NCBI GenBank assembly: GCA_021732995.1
Contig: JAKFWA010000085.1
Span: forward strand, 185,328 to 249,327
Source: Planctomycetaceae bacterium
Lineage (GTDB): Bacteria > Planctomycetota > Planctomycetia > Planctomycetales > Planctomycetaceae
Direction: 5' to 3'
Length of the DNA stretch: 64,000 nt
Shown piece by piece: positions 47,889 through 56,095 of this stretch (the stretch's first letter is position 1; each line of letters starts with the position of its first letter). The position numbers and the translations under genes were made by a program. The notes under the pieces are model-generated. The model saw only the letters and a program-made list of their open reading frames with translations, was not told where the DNA came from and did no database searches.

Positions 47889-48893
47889 CTACTTCACGCG
47901 CACCAGCTTCATGATGCGACCAGAGACGTTCCAGTCCTGCACATACAGGTTGCCGTCCTTGTCCCAGTAAGAACCGTGGGTCCCGCTGAAAATACCTTCC
48001 TTCCACTTCTCTTGCGGGACATTATTCGTGCCGCGCACAGCGTTATCGGGGTTGTGGCCGAGCACAGCCATGATGGTGTTGCTCTTGTCCAGAATCACCA
48101 GCCGACCGTGCAGATCAGGAACTGACACATAGTCGCCCTGCACGGCCGCCGACGTCGGCATGCCCAATCCGGTAATGACTTCATCGATGTAGCCGCCATC
48201 AAGGTCGTAGTGCAGCAAGCGTCCCTTGGGTGCGTGGTTACGGTCGCAGATCAGCAGACGCGGCGGCTCGTAGCGCGTATCCAACACCATGCCGTGGCAG
48301 GTGTTGAACTCCTTCAAGCCGTTGCCCTTCGTTCCGAAGTGCTTGATGTACTTGCCGGCTTTGTCGAACTTGAAGATGTGATTGCTGGCATAACCGTCGG
48401 CCAGAAAGATGTCGCCGTTAGGAGCAACCGCCATTGCGGTCGGGCTCCACTTGGTGAGCTTCAAACCGGACTCCTCGGGGATGCCGAGTTTCAGAACGAT
48501 GTCACCGGTTTCCGCGTGGAACTTGATGCCTTCGCCAGCGGCATTGCGGGCACCATAGATGAATTCAACTTCGCCTTCGGACGCGATCTTCAGGTCATGG
48601 ATGTTGTTGTACTTATCGCCCAGGAAACGGCGAATCACTTTGCCTTCGGACGAGAAGACGAAGACTCCCAGACTGGAACTCGTGTAGATGTTGCCAGCCT
48701 TGTCGACGACGACACCACCGTGAGTGGAGCCAATCACCGACTTACCGTCTTCACCAAGTCCCCAACCAGGAACGGTGTCGAAGGTCATGATGCCACAACC
48801 CATCCGCACCGGCTGGACCTTTTCGGCGGCCTGCATTGAGCCTGCCAGGCCACACAAGACCGCAACAACAAGCGAAAGCAAACGAATCTTCAT
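47889..48893 (-). CDS. Secreted NHL/SMP-30-like six-bladed propeller protein
   Basis: 334 residues with a signal peptide (MKIRLLSLVVAVLCGLAGSMQA). NHL-like blades are seen: GGVVVDKAGNIYTSSSLGVFVFSSEGKVI, TAMAVAPNGDIFLADGYASNHIFKFDKAGKYI split over blades, LLICDRNHAPKGRLLHYDLDG and SYWDKDGNLYVQDWNVSGRI. The DG-N-Y/F-VAD pattern is typical of NHL repeats. It is likely extracytoplasmic; catalytic identity (peptidyl-amidating lyase-like or lactonase-like) cannot be judged. Confidence 0.8.
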   Translation of the reverse strand: MKIRLLSLVVAVLCGLAGSMQAAEKVQPVRMGCGIMTFDTVPGWGLGEDGKSVIGSTHGGVVVDKAGNIYTSSSLGVFVFSSEGKVIRRFLGDKYNNIHDLKIASEGEVEFIYGARNAAGEGIKFHAETGDIVLKLGIPEESGLKLTKWSPTAMAVAPNGDIFLADGYASNHIFKFDKAGKYIKHFGTKGNGLKEFNTCHGMVLDTRYEPPRLLICDRNHAPKGRLLHYDLDGGYIDEVITGLGMPTSAAVQGDYVSVPDLHGRLVILDKSNTIMAVLGHNPDNAVRGTNNVPQEKWKEGIFSGTHGSYWDKDGNLYVQDWNVSGRIMKLVRVK

Positions 48894-49226
48894 GTTTCGA
48901 GTTCCTGGTTGTTCCCTGACGTCGTTCAGTTAGCGCCACACAGTGACACAGCGAGACAACTTTGAAGCGGCGAGAGTATCTGGTTCGAAGGCGAACAGTT
49001 CAACCGGTGGCGATGGATAACGCGCAGCAGATCATCGTTTTCGGAACATCGCCTAAGTCGTCTGAACCCAATCAGATGGCTGCAACCGGCAGACAATCGC
49101 GACGGCGAGGCAAAGTGGCCAGAAATCTACATCGAAACGAGCTACCATGACGATGATTGCTCATACCACCAACGGCGCGCTGGCTGCGATTCATCTCGTT
49201 GGCAAACTCTGATCAGGATACTCCGC
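48894..49226. other. Divergent intergenic region
   Basis: About 330 bp between two divergently transcribed secreted-protein genes. Short plus-strand frames are present but show no family features; no clear promoter or repeat was recognised. Confidence 0.4.
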
Positions 49227-50645
49227 ATGCCTTCAAAGACCACAGCACTGCTGCCAAAGGCGTTGCGTGCTCTGTTCGTGTCACTCGTACTATTCGAGTC
49301 CTGTGGCTGCGGAGCAGACTCAAAAGAGTCGAAACCGCTGTTTACCGTCACGTTGCCAGACTCGAAGCACCGCGTAACACAAGTCACTTCGCGTCTTGGC
49401 AGCAGGATCGCAATTATCAGTCCTGACGCTATTCGCTCTGGCGGGATGGCTCCACCTGCGACCTTGCAACCGTGGTCCCGCTGGCTCGTCATCAAAGTGC
49501 TTGAAACCGTCGACTCAGCAACGCCGCGGTACTACTTCATCGACCAGCAAGAGCAGAAGGTCGTCGGACCGTGGGCTCCGAAAGAGAAGGTCTTTCTGGA
49601 GACATTCAACGCTAATGGCGTGTTTGTAGCGTTTGCTCGTGAATGGTTCGAAATGAACCGCTCACTGACAAAGAAAATCCATTTCTACGACCCGGCTACG
49701 CAAACAGCGACCACCGTCAAGCCACCCTCTGGACCCTATCGGATCGAACGCATCTCGCTCGATGGCAGCACCATGGCGCTGGCACGAGGTGGCGTTGGTG
49801 AGCCCTTGGCAATCGATATCGTCGACATTCGCGACGGCGCGAAAAAGAACTCGCTGGAGTTCCCCACTCGACAGCAAATGTCGCAGAAGCCTTTCGATTG
49901 GGAGAACTATGGCTATGCCTGGGATCTGTCGCCCGATGGAAGCATGCTAGCACTCGCGAAAAACTGGATGGATCAGGCAGATCAAAACGCGGTCGAAATC
50001 TGGGACACAAAGTCAGGCAAACGGGCTCACAAGTTGGAACAAGCCCAGATCAATGGGGCGAGGCTTTCGTCAATCCGGTTCTCGCCAGACGGCAATGAGT
50101 TAGTGCTGCACTTGTCGAGTAAAGAAGACTTCTACGCGATGCGCCGCTTTCACCTGACCACCGGACGATACAAAGACGGATTCAACCCGTGGGAAGGCGT
50201 CACATCCCGCGGATTTCAGTCGCGGGCCTTCCATATGAAACGCGTCGGCCTCGACGGTCAGCACGTGTTGTCGGTAAGGCATGGGATGCCACCCGACAGG
50301 CTTGACTTCTTTGAATGGGAAATTCAAGTTGCAGATCGTGATGGCAACACATTGCGCGACTGGGTGAAGCTCCCGGATCGTGTCGCCCGAGTGGTTGACG
50401 ATCGATTGGATGCCACCATCGTTCCCGACACGACGGTAGCGGTGATCATGCACGAATACGCGGCCCAGTTAACTGCGTACGACTGGAAGTCAGATGAAGT
50501 CTGGCGACTCGCTGGAACCAACAAGAAGCATGACTTTTTGGACCATTATGCGGTCCAGCCGGGGCGGGTCAGTGTTCTCTATCGCGAGGCAAACTCCGAC
50601 GTCACCGTGAGCGTCTGGGCGCTACCCAATCCGAAAAACCAATAA
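49227..50645 (+). CDS. Exported WD40-like propeller protein
   Basis: 472 residues; AGGA lies 8 bases before the ATG. The N-terminus has a hydrophobic run LRALFVSLVLFESCGCG; a Cys follows but the box (FESC) is not a canonical lipobox, so lipid attachment is doubtful. The rest is a WD40-like propeller: YAWDLSPDGSMLALAKNW, AVEIWDTKSGKRAHKLE, SIRFSPDGNELVLHLSS. No catalytic motif was found. A hairpin terminator follows the gene at 50684-50718. Confidence 0.7.
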   Translation: MPSKTTALLPKALRALFVSLVLFESCGCGADSKESKPLFTVTLPDSKHRVTQVTSRLGSRIAIISPDAIRSGGMAPPATLQPWSRWLVIKVLETVDSATPRYYFIDQQEQKVVGPWAPKEKVFLETFNANGVFVAFAREWFEMNRSLTKKIHFYDPATQTATTVKPPSGPYRIERISLDGSTMALARGGVGEPLAIDIVDIRDGAKKNSLEFPTRQQMSQKPFDWENYGYAWDLSPDGSMLALAKNWMDQADQNAVEIWDTKSGKRAHKLEQAQINGARLSSIRFSPDGNELVLHLSSKEDFYAMRRFHLTTGRYKDGFNPWEGVTSRGFQSRAFHMKRVGLDGQHVLSVRHGMPPDRLDFFEWEIQVADRDGNTLRDWVKLPDRVARVVDDRLDATIVPDTTVAVIMHEYAAQLTAYDWKSDEVWRLAGTNKKHDFLDHYAVQPGRVSVLYREANSDVTVSVWALPNPKNQ

Positions 50646-50683
50646 TCAGGTTTGGTAGCCTGCATGCGCGCTGTGCATTCGTA

Positions 50684-50718
50684 ACGCGGGGTGGAGTCAA
50701 ACAGCTCACACCCCGCGT
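50684..50718. terminator. Hairpin terminator between convergent genes
   Basis: A 10-bp perfect stem (ACGCGGGGTG with CACCCCGCGT) lies between the stops at 50645 and 50734, with a loop of about 15 bases that can extend the pairing. Confidence 0.65.
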
Positions 50719-50733
50719 CACTGATCGTTCGAG

Positions 50734-51735
50734 CTATTTCCCGACATAGCGTTGGTAAGCCGCCTCGATCTGGGCCTCTTCGGCGGTTCCCTTGTGCAAC
50801 ACAAAGCGATGGCGAAGCTGCAGTTTCTCGCCCGGCTTGATCGTGTGCGGGCCGTTCGGGGTTTCTTTGTCGAGCGTTCCGAAGGGATTGGCAGTAAAGA
50901 GACCGTAGGTGCGAACGTGCCAAGTCGTCGGATGACGGAAGCTCGACGGATGGTTGAGGATCGCCACGCCGAGTTGCTCGTCGCCGACCGGGCCGTAGTA
51001 GTCGCACCACTTCGCTTTCTTGCCCCAGGCAGCAGCGTCGGTCAGGCCTTCGCTGTTGATGATCTTGCCGCCCTTCTTGCTGTCGACCGACATCGTTGTG
51101 GGGACGCGAATGCTGAGGCCGGCGTCCTTCTTGTCTTCGAAAGTGGCGTCGGCATCCGCAGCGATGAAGTCCTGATTGAAGTCGATCAGCCGCTGGCCGT
51201 TCGCCGCATGGAAGATCATGGTGCGGACTTCAGTGACGCTCTTCGAACCGTCTGGATTGAGATAATCGAGTTCGCTGACAACGACCGCACGGCCCTGCCC
51301 TGCCGTCAATTCCCGGAAGCAACGATGCTGTTGCTTGCCGAGCTTCTTCAAGCGTTCCTGATAGGCGGGCGTCGTCTTTTCACCCTTGTCGAACGTCAAC
51401 CGCTCAGCCCAGGTGTCTGATCCATTGATGCCTTCCTGGCCAAAGCAGATGCCGCGATGGTGCACGTGATCTTTGACCTCGCCCTCAACGTCCTGCATCG
51501 GGAAAGCACGCGTCATAGCCTTGCCGGTCGGACCATAAACAGGCCACAGGTACGTCTTGTTGGTCTCGGGATCGTTGACGACATATTCCGCGAAGGGCTG
51601 ATCGCCAATCTTGATCGCGATGCCCTTAGGAGTGTTCTCGATCACATAGCAGGCATCTTGAGCGGTTACGGCTCTGCCACCGCAGAGTGCTGCCGCAACA
51701 GCGGCGACCATCATGACCCGACGAGTGAGCTTCAT
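50734..51735 (-). CDS. PmoA/DUF6807-family secreted protein
   Basis: 333 residues with a twin-Arg-like N-terminus (MKLTRRVMMVAAVAAALCGGRAVTAQ) that serves as a signal peptide. Family hallmarks include KTYLWPVYGPTGKAMTRAFP, DHVHHRGICFGQEGINGSDTWAE, WCDYYGPVGDEQLGVAILNHPSSFRHPTTWHVR and GLFTANPFG. These match the family once named methane oxygenase PmoA (now DUF6807). It is common in planctomycetes, often near carbohydrate genes, and its function is unknown; the old name does not imply methane oxidation. Confidence 0.88.
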   Translation of the reverse strand: MKLTRRVMMVAAVAAALCGGRAVTAQDACYVIENTPKGIAIKIGDQPFAEYVVNDPETNKTYLWPVYGPTGKAMTRAFPMQDVEGEVKDHVHHRGICFGQEGINGSDTWAERLTFDKGEKTTPAYQERLKKLGKQQHRCFRELTAGQGRAVVVSELDYLNPDGSKSVTEVRTMIFHAANGQRLIDFNQDFIAADADATFEDKKDAGLSIRVPTTMSVDSKKGGKIINSEGLTDAAAWGKKAKWCDYYGPVGDEQLGVAILNHPSSFRHPTTWHVRTYGLFTANPFGTLDKETPNGPHTIKPGEKLQLRHRFVLHKGTAEEAQIEAAYQRYVGK

Positions 51736-51980
51736 TCAGAGTTTCCTTCGTTTAGGAACCGAGAGCTGATTGTCGAAACCAAAGGCATGCGGACTGGCAA
51801 TAAAAGGTAGTTAGCGGATACGGAAGCACCGCAACCGGTGTCTCAGCGTAGTGACCTCGCCGCGGTTGTCACTCTCACGCGATGCTGCATCTTCGGTATG
51901 GGAGCCTTGCTGCATGTGCTCGCGATGACTCGAATGCTCGCAGCGCCTCACGCACACGACCTGGAGTGCCGGAGAACATC

Positions 51981-54437
51981 ATGTCGCAACGTAGTCGTAT
52001 TCTGAGTCTAGGCTGCATGTGGTTGCTCGTCGGCGTTGTCACGCTGCGAGCCGCCGAAGAATCGCCCGTGCAACATCGGTTGTGGTCGACAGCGTACGCG
52101 ATCCCGAAGGAACTCACGTCGGAAGGCAGCGGCTACTTCTCGATTGTCGAGGGCAAGAACGGGAAGCTTTACATCGGGACGGCGAAGTATCGTCACAACT
52201 GCTATCTGGTGGAGTTCGATCCGCAAACCAAAGCGATGAAGGTGGTCGTCGATGCTCATAAGGAGATCGGCACGACCGCAACTGGCTTCGCGGCTCAGGC
52301 GAAGTTTCACACGCGCAACAACGTGGGAGACAGCGGCCGCATCTATCTCGGCACCAAGCAGGGCTATCCCGAAAAAGGCGAACAGCGTACGGATTACCCA
52401 GGCGGCTACCCGTTGGTCTACGACCCGGCAACGGGCAAGACGCGCGTCTACGACATTCCGGTCAAGCATCAGGGCATCATCAGTGTGACGCCCGATGAAT
52501 CGCGCAACGTCGCTTACATCTCCACGTGCTCGGATGAACGTCCCATCGAGAGCACTCATTTCATGAAGCTGGATCTTGCCACCGGCAAGTATCAGGACCT
52601 GCTCGACTGCCGGCACATGTATGCGTTCATCGTTGTCGATCATCTTGGTCGAGCCTATCACCCGATCCTGGGCGGAGAGATTGCCCGTTACGATCCGCGA
52701 ACTGACAAGCTCGAACGCCTGAAGCAAACGATTGATGGGGCCGCGCCAATCAAAGAATCGCTACTGGCTCATCCCGAAAGTCAGCCCCTCAACTGGGACA
52801 TCTCGCCCGATCGCAAGTCGCTCTACTGCGTATCCCTCAGCGGCAACCAACTCTACCGCTACGACCTCACGGCTGAGGGCGACACACTGGCCGCTACGAG
52901 CCTCGGCAAGCTCATCAGCAACGCTAAGGCAACTGACTGCCGAGCCCTCTGTGTCGCGCCCGATGGAACGGTGTGGGCCGGAATCAACGCGACGTTCGAA
53001 GGTCGCGGAGACGCCCTCCACGTCGTCAGTTATCGGCCGGGCCAGGCTGCGCCCACGAATCACGGACCTATCGCGATCAGCAATCCCAACTACACCAGTT
53101 TCAAAGACGATGACGGCAAAGATCTACCTTGGCATCATGGAGTTTACTCGCTGAAGGATGGCACGCTGGTACCGCGATACGTCGTCATGGGCATCTGCGG
53201 TCACTCGAATGGCAATATCTACGTGACGACTCTCGCACCCTTCACCTTGCACGAGATTCGCATTCCGAAGATTGCCGGCATCACGACTGAGTATCGCCAC
53301 AATTCGCACGGCGACATGCTCATCAGCCGGATGCTGCAGTCCGACACACTCGACGGTCAGGGAGAGTTTCCACAGATGAAGCTCGCGTCAATTCACACCG
53401 ATCAGGTGCCTAAGAACGACATCAGCCACAAGATGTCCGAAGAGTATCACGTGCCGCTGTTTCCGAGCGTCGCGGAAGCCATCACGCTCGGAGGCTCCAA
53501 GCTGGCTGTCGACGGCATCCTCGTTGTCGACGAACACGGTAAGTACCCCAAGAGCGAGGTCGGCCAGACGATCTATCCCAAGCGGCGGATGTTCGAAGAG
53601 ATCGTCGCCGTCACGCGCCAGAGCGGTCGCTCGGTGCCGGTGTTTTTCGACAAGCACCTGTCAGATAACTGGACCGACGCGAAATGGATCTATGACACGG
53701 CGCGGGCCGAGAAGATACCTCTGATGGCAGGTTCGTCGGTGCCTGGAGGCTGGCGAACACCGCCCATCGACGTGAAGCGTGGAGCCAAGCTGAAGCAGAT
53801 TGTGATGACCTCGTATCACCTGCTCGATGTTTACGGCTTCCATTCACTTGAGGTACTACAGGCCCTCGCCGAACGTCGCGCAGGCGGTGAAACAGGTATC
53901 CGTCGAGTGCAGGCATTTCCTGCAGACCAGATGTGGCAGGCAATTGACGACGGCGTGTGCGACCAAGCCGTGCTGGATGCCGCGATTGGAATGCTGACCG
54001 AACGGCGCTGGGAGAAGACCAAGAAGACGTTCCGAGAAGCCACTCGCGGAGGCAGCCTTGTCGTTATCGATTACAACGATGGGCTGCGAGCCTGTCTGCT
54101 CACCGCCGACGGTGCCGTCAGCGAATGGACCGGCGCCTGGAGTTATGCCGATGATGGCAAGATCGAAGCGACCCGGTTTGAAGTGCAGGAAGCACGTCCG
54201 TTCTACCACTTCGCCATCCTGACAATGGGCATCGAGCGTTTGATGCAGACGGGCACACCTCACTGGCCGGTGGAACGCACGCTGCTGACCAGCGGAGCCC
54301 TGCACGTTGCTCATCAGTCGCTGCATCAGAACGGTAAGGCCATCGACACGCCGTTCTTGAACGTCACCTACCAAAGCAACTGGAATTGGCAGCAACCAGC
54401 CGAGCAGCACCACTATCCACCGAAGGTTACCAAGTGA
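51981..54437 (+). CDS. Secreted propeller fused to a Gfo/Idh/MocA-like oxidoreductase-type domain
   Basis: 818 residues from the ATG at 51981, which follows GGAG by 8 bases; an in-frame ATG at 51882 would add 33 residues. The signal peptide is SRILSLGCMWLLVGVVTLRAA. Residues about 25-430 form a propeller (YFSIVEGKNGKLYIGTAKY, LVYDPATGKTRVYDIP, LNWDISPDRKSLYCVSLSGNQLY). Residues about 440-818 start with GITTEYRHNSHGDMLISRM and contain HMSEEYHVPLFPS-type sequence (KMSEEYHVPLFPSVAEAI), PVFFDKHLSDNW and IPLMAGSSVPGGWR. The second part resembles stand-alone planctomycete proteins placed near the Gfo/Idh/MocA family. I do not see a classical GxGxxG dinucleotide loop, so redox activity is doubtful. 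Confidence 0.7.
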   Translation: MSQRSRILSLGCMWLLVGVVTLRAAEESPVQHRLWSTAYAIPKELTSEGSGYFSIVEGKNGKLYIGTAKYRHNCYLVEFDPQTKAMKVVVDAHKEIGTTATGFAAQAKFHTRNNVGDSGRIYLGTKQGYPEKGEQRTDYPGGYPLVYDPATGKTRVYDIPVKHQGIISVTPDESRNVAYISTCSDERPIESTHFMKLDLATGKYQDLLDCRHMYAFIVVDHLGRAYHPILGGEIARYDPRTDKLERLKQTIDGAAPIKESLLAHPESQPLNWDISPDRKSLYCVSLSGNQLYRYDLTAEGDTLAATSLGKLISNAKATDCRALCVAPDGTVWAGINATFEGRGDALHVVSYRPGQAAPTNHGPIAISNPNYTSFKDDDGKDLPWHHGVYSLKDGTLVPRYVVMGICGHSNGNIYVTTLAPFTLHEIRIPKIAGITTEYRHNSHGDMLISRMLQSDTLDGQGEFPQMKLASIHTDQVPKNDISHKMSEEYHVPLFPSVAEAITLGGSKLAVDGILVVDEHGKYPKSEVGQTIYPKRRMFEEIVAVTRQSGRSVPVFFDKHLSDNWTDAKWIYDTARAEKIPLMAGSSVPGGWRTPPIDVKRGAKLKQIVMTSYHLLDVYGFHSLEVLQALAERRAGGETGIRRVQAFPADQMWQAIDDGVCDQAVLDAAIGMLTERRWEKTKKTFREATRGGSLVVIDYNDGLRACLLTADGAVSEWTGAWSYADDGKIEATRFEVQEARPFYHFAILTMGIERLMQTGTPHWPVERTLLTSGALHVAHQSLHQNGKAIDTPFLNVTYQSNWNWQQPAEQHHYPPKVTK

Positions 54438-54476
54438 CGTGCGTCGTTCCGCTGGACGAATCAAGGCGCTGAGCAC

Positions 54477-54956
54477 TTAGTCTTCAGCTTGCGAACAGCC
54501 AAGATCGAAGAAGTGCCGCGCGGCGCGTCCGCTGATGACCTTATTCTTCAGCAGTTCCGCAGCGATCAGTTCGACCGCGCGCCAATAGCCAGCATCGGAC
54601 AGCAGATGTTCGGTCTTGGAAAGCATACGGCGCTCCAGCTTCTCCGCTTGACGCTCGCCAGCCCGCTGCACTGACAGTCTGCGAACGATCTTCAGATCAT
54701 GCACAGCACCATCCAGCGCATAGGCTCCCGTGTATTGGGCTTCCGCCGCCAAGCCAGCCAGCGAGATCAGTATCTCCCGCTCAAGCCAGTCTTCGGTGGG
54801 CCGAAACACACCCTTTTTGAATTCGCACCAGCCCAGCCGCTTCTCGTCCGGCAGAATGCTGACCCGTTGCACCGGCCGGCCCAAGGCCAACGCGATCACG
54901 GCGTGTCCGGCTTCGTGATAGGCGGTCGCGGTATCGGGGTCTGGCTGTTTCTTCAT
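54477..54956 (-). CDS. Small M41-like (FtsH-peptidase-fold) protein
   Basis: 159 residues from the ATG at 54956; the longer open frame to 55220 overlaps the dehydrogenase gene and its extra sequence is not protein-like. DTATAYHEAGHAVIALALGRPVQRVSI contains the HEAGH zinc-binding/catalytic motif of peptidase family M41, followed by the LAGLAAEAQYTG and GAVHDLKIVRRL blocks that carry the third metal ligand (Asp) in FtsH. The AAA ATPase and membrane parts of FtsH are absent. It may be a stand-alone metalloprotease or a regulatory remnant. It starts 37 bp after the dehydrogenase gene, so an operon is likely. Confidence 0.75.
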   Translation of the reverse strand: MKKQPDPDTATAYHEAGHAVIALALGRPVQRVSILPDEKRLGWCEFKKGVFRPTEDWLEREILISLAGLAAEAQYTGAYALDGAVHDLKIVRRLSVQRAGERQAEKLERRMLSKTEHLLSDAGYWRAVELIAAELLKNKVISGRAARHFFDLGCSQAED

Positions 54957-54993
54957 ACAGAATTGTTTATGTGTCGGCGCTGCAGGCTCTCGA

Positions 54994-55755
54994 CTATCGA
55001 GCCAGCCAACCACCGTCGATCGGAATGATGCTGCCGTGCATGTAATTGGAAGCGTCCGAGGCCAGGTACACACACAGCCCAGCCAACTCGTCAGGTGAAG
55101 CCCAACGCCCGATGGGAATACGGTCCAGAATCTGAGGGCCGCGCACCGGGTCGTGCTGCAAAACGCCCGACATCTCCGTCTCAATATAACCGGGACAAAT
55201 GCAGTTGACGTTGATTCCACGCGGCGCCCACGACGTCGCCAGTGACTTCGTCAGTCCGGCAATCGCGTGCTTCGCGGCAGCATAGGCCGTGACGTTCAAG
55301 CCGCCTTCGAAGCACATAATCGAACCCAGGTTGATCACCTTCCCTCGACCGCGCGGGAACATGAACTCGCTGCACTGCACGGCCAACTCGAAGGCCGCGT
55401 GCACATGAACTTCCTGCAGATATCGCCAGGCATCAAGCGGGTAACTCTCCGGGGGATGCCGTCCCGTCACACCGGCGTTGTTGACCAGAATGTCGAGGCG
55501 CCCCAGTTCCGCATTCACCCGCGCGGCCAGCCCCTTCCGCTCTTCCGGCTTTCCAAGGTCCGCCTTGAGGTCGAGAAAGCGGCGACCGCAGCTTTCCACC
55601 AGTCGCCGAGTCTCCGCCGAGTTTCCTGAACGGGTCACCGTAGCAACGTCGGCTCCCGCCTGTGCAAGCCCCCACGCAAGTGCCTGACCGATACCCCGGC
55701 CGGCACCAGTCACAAAGGCGACGCGCCCATCCAGTTTGAAGAGATCGAGAATCAT
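54994..55755 (-). CDS. Short-chain dehydrogenase/reductase (KduD/gluconate 5-dehydrogenase-like)
   Basis: 253 residues from the ATG at 55755; an upstream in-frame ATG at 55839 adds 28 unlikely residues. Rossmann motif VTGAGRGIGQ, NNAG, catalytic Ser in NLGSIMCF, and YxxxK in AYAAAKHA are all present, then CPGYIETEM and SIIPIDGGW at the C-terminus. The overall pattern (DLFKLDGRVAFVTG start) resembles 2-deoxy-D-gluconate 3-dehydrogenase and gluconate 5-dehydrogenases, but the substrate cannot be fixed. Cytoplasmic, NAD(P)-dependent. Confidence 0.88.
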   Translation of the reverse strand: MILDLFKLDGRVAFVTGAGRGIGQALAWGLAQAGADVATVTRSGNSAETRRLVESCGRRFLDLKADLGKPEERKGLAARVNAELGRLDILVNNAGVTGRHPPESYPLDAWRYLQEVHVHAAFELAVQCSEFMFPRGRGKVINLGSIMCFEGGLNVTAYAAAKHAIAGLTKSLATSWAPRGINVNCICPGYIETEMSGVLQHDPVRGPQILDRIPIGRWASPDELAGLCVYLASDASNYMHGSIIPIDGGWLAR

Positions 55756-56095
55756 CCGAAATTCCAAGGCTACCAGTATTACAGGGCAGCACCTGACCAG
55801 ACCGGTCAGATGTTTGTCAAAGAGACGTTCAAGAGACAACTCTAGTCTGGCGACTTTGGGTCGCGCTCAACAGCGAACAGTTTCACTTAGGACGCAAACG
55901 AACACACGCTGCCGAGTACTCGCACCCTTCCCAAGGTCCGCGAACAAGAATTGATAAGCGGATTCGGCGGGTGGCATCCAAGTTGCGATGCGGGCAGTTG
56001 TTGCATCCAGCTGACCGTTTGGCACACCACGTTCGCGGGCAACAACCGTCCCAGTGTTGGACGAACTTACTTCCCCAAATTAAGGACATACCGCG

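Noticed and set aside
54957..55220. N-terminal extension of the M41-like gene to 55220
   Set aside because: It overlaps the dehydrogenase gene in another frame, and the extra residues are Cys/Arg-rich and not protein-like; the ATG at 54956 directly precedes the HEAGH region.
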